In this document: positions 1 through 3,963 of the stretch, piece after piece | How positions within the stretch are numbered: the first letter of the stretch is position 1 | Layout of the letters: each line of letters begins with the position of its first letter | Origin: JBBQSN01 sp038213835 | GTDB lineage: Bacteria; Actinomycetota; Actinomycetes; Actinomycetales; CAWJMD01 | Direction: 5' to 3' | DNA: 5,290 bases | Assembly: GCA_038213835.1 (NCBI GenBank) | Contig: JBBQSN010000192.1 | Coordinates: 1 to 5,290 of the forward strand | Translations under genes and position numbers: made by a program | Notes under the pieces: model-generated | What the model saw: the letters and a program-made list of their open reading frames with translations, nothing else | The model's database searches: none | What the model was told of the DNA's origin: nothing

Positions 1-27
1 CGCGACCGGGACCGGGTTATCAGCGGA

Positions 28-132
28 TCACCTCGCCGGCCATGGCCGGCGCAGGAACTCGGCCGGGTTGCGCAGGTCTGCGGTGCTGATCCGGTCGTCG
101 ACCTCGGCGAGGGTCAGGGGGAATGGCGACAT
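28..132 (-). CDS. possible small protein or gene remnant, 34 residues, unrecognised
   Basis: I do not recognise this ORF. It starts at ATG (132-130) and ends at TGA (30-28), giving a peptide that begins MSPFPLTLAEVDDRISTADL and continues through RNPAEFLRR. About 31 of 34 codons end in G or C and the second codon positions are much richer in A/T, which is the pattern of real coding sequence in such a genome. The central part would form an acidic amphipathic helix. Against it, the Shine-Dalgarno-like GAGG is only about 2 nt from the ATG, which is too close. The last residues fall in an 18-bp palindrome, where the frame may be broken: another frame reads MAGEVIR then stop. In its own frame an upstream stop lies at 163-165, so it is not the end of a longer intact gene. 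It could be a small protein, a decayed gene or chance. Confidence 0.3.
   Translation of the reverse strand: MSPFPLTLAEVDDRISTADLRNPAEFLRRPWPAR
34..51. repeat. perfect 18-bp palindrome CGCCGGCCATGGCCGGCG
   Basis: Every base pairs with its symmetric partner around the central AT. There is no loop, so it fits a symmetric protein-binding site better than an RNA hairpin. It covers the last codons of the possible 34-residue ORF. GC-rich DNA with many CCGG/GGCC words makes such palindromes more likely by chance, so its function is open. Confidence 0.5.
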
Positions 133-169
133 GGCCTCAGCGTGGCCGTCGCCGGCCGGGCCTCATCAG

Positions 170-178
170 TTGTCCACA
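170..178 (+). promoter_or_regulatory. DnaA-box match TTGTCCACA
   Basis: This is an exact match to the DnaA-box consensus known from Streptomyces and other actinobacteria. It forms one arm of an inverted repeat (169-179) whose partner is at 212-222. DnaA boxes occur at oriC but also singly or in pairs elsewhere, where they titrate DnaA or regulate nearby genes. No dnaA, dnaN or AT-rich unwinding element is seen, so this is not an origin on present evidence. Confidence 0.5.
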
Positions 179-212
179 GGATCACCCCAAGGACGCTCTG
201 CAAGAACCGTTC

Positions 213-221
213 TGTGGACAA
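213..221 (-). promoter_or_regulatory. second DnaA-box match, opposite orientation
   Basis: The plus strand reads TGTGGACAA, so the minus strand reads TTGTCCACA, again an exact consensus match. With one flanking base on one side and one on the other, the perfect identity to the first arm is 11 bp. The two centres are about 43 bp apart, close to four helical turns, so two bound proteins would sit on the same face of the DNA. Confidence 0.5.
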
Positions 222-339
222 CCGCGTCGAGAGCCCCGTGCACCGGGATGCTCTCTGTGCACCGGCGACGAAGGAGCGCTGCATGGGCTGCACGACCGGC
301 TTGCCGGGCCACTTCACGATCGCCCCGCCCGTGACGTCA

Positions 340-356
340 CCCCGCCTCACGCGGGG
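340..356 (-). terminator. GC-rich hairpin at the decarboxylase stop codon
   Basis: On the minus strand CCCCGC and GCGGGG form a perfect 6-bp stem around the 5-nt loop GTGAG. The TGA stop of the decarboxylase lies in the loop and 3' arm. No T-run follows, which is common for actinobacterial terminators but weakens the call. The palindrome GTGACGTCAC comes immediately after it (331-340, sharing one base). Confidence 0.4.
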
Positions 357-1762
357 TCCGTGAGTCCGGCCACCACCCGCCGCAGCGCGTCCAGGCTCCG
401 TCGGACGTCGTCGTCGGTCGTCGACCAGTTGCAGACCGAGATCCGCAGCACCGCACGGCCGCGCCAGGTCGAGCCGGTCATCCACGCGGTGCCGTCGGCG
501 AGCATGCCCGCGACCACGGCGCGGGTCCGCTCGTCGGTGCCGAACGACACGCAGACCTGGCTGAACACCACGTCGTTCAGCACCTCGGCCCCCTCGATCT
601 GGGCGATCTCGGACGCGAAGTGCGTTGCGTGCCGGGCGAACCCGTCGACCAGGTCGGCGACGCCCGACCTCCCGAGCGCCCGCAGGACCGCCCACACGGG
701 GACGGCACGGGCCCGGCGCGACAGCTCCGGGACCTTCTCGAACGGGTCACCCGCCGCGTCCTGGATCAGGTACGCGCCGTGCATGCCCATCGCCGCTCGT
801 ACCGCTGCCCGGTCGCGCACGATCGCGAGCCCGCAGTCGTAGGGGACGTTGAGGGTCTTGTGCGCGTCGCTGGCCCACGAGTCGGCCGCCTCGTACCCGG
901 TCACCAGGTGCCGCAGCGTCGGCGATGCGCCGGCGAACAGGCCGAAGGCGCCGTCCACGTGCACCCACGCCCCGTGCCGGTGCGCCACCTCGATCACCGC
1001 AGCGAACGGGTCGAACGCACCGGAGTGCACGTTGCCCGCCTGCAGCACGACCACCGTCGGCCGCCGGGCCCCGGTCGCCAGGGCCGTCTCGAGCGCTGCG
1101 ACGCGCACCCGCCCCTGGTCGTCGGCCGGCACCACCTCGGGCTCGCCCAGCCCGAGGTACCGCAGCGTGAGGTCGACCGTGTCGTGCCGCTCCTGGCCGA
1201 CCAGCACCCGCACACCGGGGGAGCCGGCGAGGCCGCGGCTGCCGACGTCCCACCCCGCCCGGCGCAGGAGGGCGTCGCGAGCCGCCGTCAGGCAGGTGAA
1301 GTTCGCCATCGTGCCGCCGGTGACGAAGCCGACGGCGCTCTCGACGGGCAGGCCGAGCAGGTCGAGCAGCCAGCCGGACGCGAGGTCCTCCAACGCCGTG
1401 TGCGCCGGCGTGACCGAGCGCATCCCGGCGTTCTGGTCCCACGCGCTCACCAGCCAGTCCGCCGCCAGCGCCGCCGGGTGCGAACCGCCGATGACGAAGC
1501 CGAAGAACCGTCCGGACGGCATCGCGGTCAGACCGGGCTCGGCCGCACGGGCGAGGTGGTCCACCACCTCCGCCGCCGTCGACGGACCCTCCGGCAGGTC
1601 GGTCCCGAGCGCGGCCAGCACCTCCTCGACCGACGCCTGCGGCGGGACCGGTCGCGACAGCAGGGATGCCAACCAGCTCGTGGCGTGCCGGTGTGCCACC
1701 TCCAGCGCCGCTCCCGGCGCCGTTCCCGGCGCCCCTTCCGGCGTCGCCCTGACCTCGTCCAT
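347..1762 (-). CDS. pyridoxal-phosphate-dependent decarboxylase (group II amino-acid decarboxylase family)
   Basis: This cytosolic enzyme of 471 residues belongs to the PLP fold type I decarboxylases (glutamate, aromatic, diaminobutyrate and tyrosine decarboxylase relatives), which release CO2 from an amino acid to give an amine. Seen in order: SGRFFGFVIGG and SAWDQN near residues 83-111, typical of the family's substrate-side region; the phosphate-binding TGGTMAN (148-154); a His at 193 in ERHDTVDLTLRYLG, placed to stack on the cofactor ring; HVDGAF (268-273), whose Asp270 would contact the pyridine nitrogen; and DAHKTLN (299-305), whose Lys302 is the expected Schiff-base lysine. The C-terminal WRGRAVLRISVCNW block (433-446) is also family-typical. 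Length is normal and no key residue is missing. I chose ATG at 1762 because AGGAGAG lies just upstream; a GTG at 1861 would add 33 low-complexity residues across a hairpin. Substrate is not predictable; similar proteins are often labelled 'aspartate aminotransferase family'. It is probably co-transcribed with the methyltransferase upstream. Confidence 0.9.
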   Translation of the reverse strand: MDEVRATPEGAPGTAPGAALEVAHRHATSWLASLLSRPVPPQASVEEVLAALGTDLPEGPSTAAEVVDHLARAAEPGLTAMPSGRFFGFVIGGSHPAALAADWLVSAWDQNAGMRSVTPAHTALEDLASGWLLDLLGLPVESAVGFVTGGTMANFTCLTAARDALLRRAGWDVGSRGLAGSPGVRVLVGQERHDTVDLTLRYLGLGEPEVVPADDQGRVRVAALETALATGARRPTVVVLQAGNVHSGAFDPFAAVIEVAHRHGAWVHVDGAFGLFAGASPTLRHLVTGYEAADSWASDAHKTLNVPYDCGLAIVRDRAAVRAAMGMHGAYLIQDAAGDPFEKVPELSRRARAVPVWAVLRALGRSGVADLVDGFARHATHFASEIAQIEGAEVLNDVVFSQVCVSFGTDERTRAVVAGMLADGTAWMTGSTWRGRAVLRISVCNWSTTDDDVRRSLDALRRVVAGLTDPA

Positions 1763-1766
1763 ACGG

Positions 1767-1773
1767 CTCTCCT
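1767..1773 (-). promoter_or_regulatory. ribosome binding site deciding the decarboxylase start
   Basis: The minus strand reads AGGAGAG, with GGAG ending six bases before the ATG at 1762. This good Shine-Dalgarno match supports that ATG over the in-frame GTG at 1861. Confidence 0.75.
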
Positions 1774-1782
1774 GTCCTGACC

Positions 1783-1798
1783 GGCGCGGGGGAGCGCC
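1783..1798 (-). repeat. small GC hairpin just before the decarboxylase RBS
   Basis: On the minus strand GGCGC and GCGCC pair as a 5-bp stem around TCCCCC. It follows a larger hairpin and ends about ten bases before the ribosome binding site, so the two could form tandem structures in the leader. A stem this short may be chance in GC-rich DNA. Confidence 0.35.
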
Positions 1799-1801
1799 CT
1801 C

Positions 1802-1836
1802 GGTCGGATCCTCCTCCCCTCGAGCAGGATCCGACC
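1802..1836 (-). terminator. perfect 11-bp-stem hairpin between methyltransferase and decarboxylase
   Basis: The arms at 1802-1812 and 1826-1836 (GGTCGGATCCT and AGGATCCGACC) are exact reverse complements, separated by a 13-nt purine-rich loop on the minus strand. It lies 22 bases after the methyltransferase stop and about 40 before the decarboxylase start. No T-tract follows in the direction of transcription. It may be a partial terminator or an mRNA-stability/processing element that sets the ratio of the two genes; the sequence does not decide between these. Its existence argues that 1763-1857 is non-coding. Confidence 0.55.
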
Positions 1837-1857
1837 AGGGGCGAGCTGGTGCCAGGC

Positions 1858-2913
1858 TCACGGCCGGGCCTCGAACACGAGGTTGAACGGCGTCTCCGCG
1901 ACCTGGCGGAACCGGGTGAACCCGGCGTCGGTGGCGACCTGGCGGATCGCCGCGGGTCCGGCTTGCGCGCCGAGGGAGTACCCACCCTCCTGCGCCAGGG
2001 CGCTCGGCACGCAGAGGAAGGTGGAGAACGAGTAGTAGACGCGTCCCACCGGGTTGAGGTTCTCCTCGACCGTGTCACCCGCCCTCGGCTCCACGACCAG
2101 CCAGGTGCCGTCCGCAGCCAGCTGCTCGCGCACGTGTCGCGCAGCCCGCACCGGGTCGCCCATGTCGTGCAGGCAGTCGAACGAGGTCACCAGTTCGTAC
2201 GGGCCACCGCCGAAGTCCTGGGCCGAGGCCACCTCGAACGTCGCGCGGGCGCCCACCCCGGCGTCGGTCGCCCGGCGCGTCGCGGCCTCGACCGATCCGC
2301 GGTGGTGGTCCGAGCCAAGGAACACCGAGGAGGGATACGCCTGAGCCATCAGCACCGTTGAAGTGCCGTGGCCGCAACCGATGTCAGCGACGCGGGTACC
2401 GGCCCGCAGCTTGTGGTCCACGTCGCCGAGCGCCGGGATCCAGCTGGTCGTCAGGTTCGCCGCGTACCCGGGCTGGAAGAACCGCTCACAGCCCTCGAAC
2501 ACCTCGTCGTCGTGCTGGTGCCAGCCGATGCCCTCCCCGGTCCGGAACGCCTCGGACACCTGCGGCAGCGCCTGCAGCGCGCCGAGCGCCAGCTGGAACG
2601 CCCCCGGCAGGAACAGCGGCCCGTCCGGGTCGGTCAGCGCGAACGCCTGCTCCTCGGTCATCGAGTACTCGCCGCTCGCCCCGTCGTGCTGCACGTAGCC
2701 GCCGGCCGCCTGGCCGCGCAGCCACTCCTCGACGTAGCGCGGTGCGGTGCCGGTCTTCTCGGCCAGCTCCTGCGGCTGCAGCGGCTGCTGGGCCAGGGTC
2801 CGGTACAGACCGAGCCGGTCACCCACCACCACGCCGCCTGCCGCCATCGTCGCGCCCAGGTCACCGACGAACCGGTGCAGGAAGTCCATCAGCTGGTCCT
2901 GGTCAACTGCCAT
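1858..2913 (-). CDS. class I SAM-dependent methyltransferase, Rv2258c-like
   Basis: The protein has 351 residues, close to the length of Mycobacterium tuberculosis Rv2258c, a SAM-binding methyltransferase whose physiological substrate is not established. Residues 1-95 are helical and winged-helix-like (GDRLGLYRTL, LAEKTGTAPRYVEEWL), the dimerisation/substrate-cap region seen in O-methyltransferase-type enzymes; this is why relatives are sometimes labelled transcriptional regulators. The Rossmann domain follows: motif I RVADIGCGHGTST (174-186) binds SAM; LGSDHH (199-204) supplies the acidic residue for the ribose; ASAQDF (229-234) is the adenine-side loop; LVTSFDCLHDMGDP (241-254) is the motif IV region; and LVVEPRAGDTVEENLNPVGR (272-291) is a family-typical strand and loop. 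No signal peptide or membrane segment is seen. ATG at 2913 is preceded by GGAGAG (2919-2924) with a 5-nt spacer. It probably leads a two-gene operon with the decarboxylase. N-, O- or C-methylation cannot be told apart here. Confidence 0.9.
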   Translation of the reverse strand: MAVDQDQLMDFLHRFVGDLGATMAAGGVVVGDRLGLYRTLAQQPLQPQELAEKTGTAPRYVEEWLRGQAAGGYVQHDGASGEYSMTEEQAFALTDPDGPLFLPGAFQLALGALQALPQVSEAFRTGEGIGWHQHDDEVFEGCERFFQPGYAANLTTSWIPALGDVDHKLRAGTRVADIGCGHGTSTVLMAQAYPSSVFLGSDHHRGSVEAATRRATDAGVGARATFEVASAQDFGGGPYELVTSFDCLHDMGDPVRAARHVREQLAADGTWLVVEPRAGDTVEENLNPVGRVYYSFSTFLCVPSALAQEGGYSLGAQAGPAAIRQVATDAGFTRFRQVAETPFNLVFEARP

Positions 2914-2935
2914 CGTCTCTCTCCGTCCACTAGGT

Positions 2936-2953
2936 CGTGGAGACGTGTCTACG
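2936..2953. promoter_or_regulatory. imperfect dyad, candidate operator of the methyltransferase operon
   Basis: CGTGGAGACGTGTCTACG has matching symmetric bases at 7 of 9 pairs. Its centre is about 31 bp upstream of the methyltransferase ATG, in the only gap between the regulator gene and this operon. LuxR-type HTH domains bind as dimers to imperfect palindromes of this size, so it is a reasonable candidate site. I could not identify clear -10 and -35 elements around it. Confidence 0.35.
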
Positions 2954-2976
2954 CCCGGCCGCGCACCCGGCGGATC

Positions 2977-3008
2977 GGTGCCGGGGACCCACCTCGGCCG
3001 CCGGCACC
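2977..3008 (-). terminator. hairpin after the LuxR-type regulator stop
   Basis: The arms GGTGCCGG (2977-2984) and CCGGCACC (3001-3008) pair perfectly over 8 bp around a 16-nt loop. In the direction of transcription it begins 7 bases after the regulator's TGA. There is no T-run. It is placed like a terminator and would separate the regulator from the methyltransferase operon. Confidence 0.45.
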
Positions 3009-3015
3009 ACCCATC

Positions 3016-3963
3016 TCAGGGACGGTCGGCCAGCCCGAGCTCGCGAGCCCGCGCGGCCGCCTCGGCGCGGTGCCGGACGCCGAGCTCGTCGAGCACGGCG
3101 GCGACGTGGTGGTCAACGGTGCGCACGGAGATCACCAGCCGTCGGGCGATCTCGGCGTTCGTCCGGCCCTCGGCGACGAGCGCCAGCACCTCCCGCTGGC
3201 GGCCGGTCAGCCCCGCGGGGTTCGCCCTGGTGCCCGGCTGGGGTCCGCGCGGCACCCCCGTCACCCCGAGGTCGCGCAGGCGTCCGCGCACGATCCGGGC
3301 CAGGGGCGCGGCACCCAGGCCGTCCAGGAGGGCGAGGGCCTCGAGGAGGGCCTGCGGCTGGTCGCGCCCGGCCAGCGCCGCGGCCCGGTGGTACGGGCAC
3401 CCCCGGGCCGCCCAGACGTCAGCTGCCTCTTGCCAGAGCCCGCGTGCCTGCAGCGCGAACGGGTGGTCACCCGGGACGTCCTCCGGGCGGCGGTCGAGCG
3501 TGTTCAGCCGGGCCGCGAGCTCGGCCTGCAGAGGTCCGTCACCGAGCCGCACCGCCTCGGCGTGCACCGGCTCGGCGATCGCCAGGGCGAGCGCGTGCTC
3601 GCCTGTCAGCCAGGCCGCCTCGGCGCGGGCCGCCGCGATCGGGCCGCCGCGCTGCAGCTCGTCCATCGGGTCGGCCAGCGCCTTCGCCTGGTCGAGGAGG
3701 GCGTCCGCGGACGGGTGCCCCAGCCGCGCGTGCAGCGTCCCCAGCACGGTCAGGCCGACGCACCGTGCGGGTGCCGATCCCTGCATCGCGAGCGATGCCG
3801 CTGCCTCGGCCCGGTCGATGCGGCACCGGGCCAGCTCGAGCCGGGCCCGCTCGCCCTGCATGTAGAAGTGGAACCCGAAGAACTCCGCCTCCTCCGCGAT
3901 GGCCGTGCAGGTGTCCAGCACCTGGTCGGCCTCGTCCAGGCGGTACTCGTCGAGCAGGCCCAC
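3016..3963 (-). CDS. LuxR-type (LAL) regulator, C-terminal part: helical repeats and HTH, frameshifted from its N-terminal part
   Basis: This is the downstream part of one large regulator gene, read in a different frame from its upstream part. The start given is merely the nearest in-frame GTG to the break; it has no ribosome binding site and is unlikely to be used. Of about 315 residues, the first 240 are alanine/leucine-rich helical repeats of TPR type (LLDEYRLDEADQVLDTC, then ALLDQAKALADPMDEL). The last 64 residues (DNA 3019-3210) are a classic LuxR/GerE HTH: LTGRQREVLALVAEGRTNAE, IARRLVISVRTVDHHV, LDELGV. The recognition helix falls at SVRTVDHHVAAVL. The HTH itself is intact with all conserved positions. 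It precedes the methyltransferase on the same strand, so it may control that operon. If the break is real this part is not made and the gene is a pseudogene; if it is a sequencing error the gene is intact. Confidence 0.8.
   Translation of the reverse strand: MGLLDEYRLDEADQVLDTCTAIAEEAEFFGFHFYMQGERARLELARCRIDRAEAAASLAMQGSAPARCVGLTVLGTLHARLGHPSADALLDQAKALADPMDELQRGGPIAAARAEAAWLTGEHALALAIAEPVHAEAVRLGDGPLQAELAARLNTLDRRPEDVPGDHPFALQARGLWQEAADVWAARGCPYHRAAALAGRDQPQALLEALALLDGLGAAPLARIVRGRLRDLGVTGVPRGPQPGTRANPAGLTGRQREVLALVAEGRTNAEIARRLVISVRTVDHHVAAVLDELGVRHRAEAAARARELGLADRP

Larger units (their letters stand above)
133..346. other. intergenic region downstream of the decarboxylase gene
   Basis: I see no well-supported gene here. 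The stretch holds an inverted pair of DnaA-box-like sites (169-179 and 212-222), a direct repeat GTGCACCGG (238-246 and 257-265), a strong plus-strand Shine-Dalgarno-like AAGGAG (271-276) before a short 26-codon ORF, and the palindrome GTGACGTCAC (331-340). Longer open frames crossing it on either strand are shadows of the decarboxylase that run on without recognisable protein features. Confidence 0.6.

Noticed and set aside
165..225. Chromosomal origin of replication (oriC)
   Set aside because: Only two DnaA boxes are seen, with no AT-rich unwinding region and no dnaA or dnaN in the window.
114..695. Minus-strand open frame from the intergenic region into the decarboxylase
   Set aside because: It is read in another frame of the decarboxylase 3' end; its N-terminal part crosses the intergenic stretch with no recognisable protein features or RBS.
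620..1886. Long plus-strand open frames opposite the decarboxylase
   Set aside because: They are Arg/Pro/Ser-rich shadows of the minus-strand gene, which has all the PLP-decarboxylase motifs; no recognisable domain is present in the plus-strand translations.
747..2078. Minus-strand open frame of 443 codons crossing the methyltransferase-decarboxylase junction
   Set aside because: It is an alternative frame of the two true genes with Arg/Gly/Pro-rich composition and no motif.
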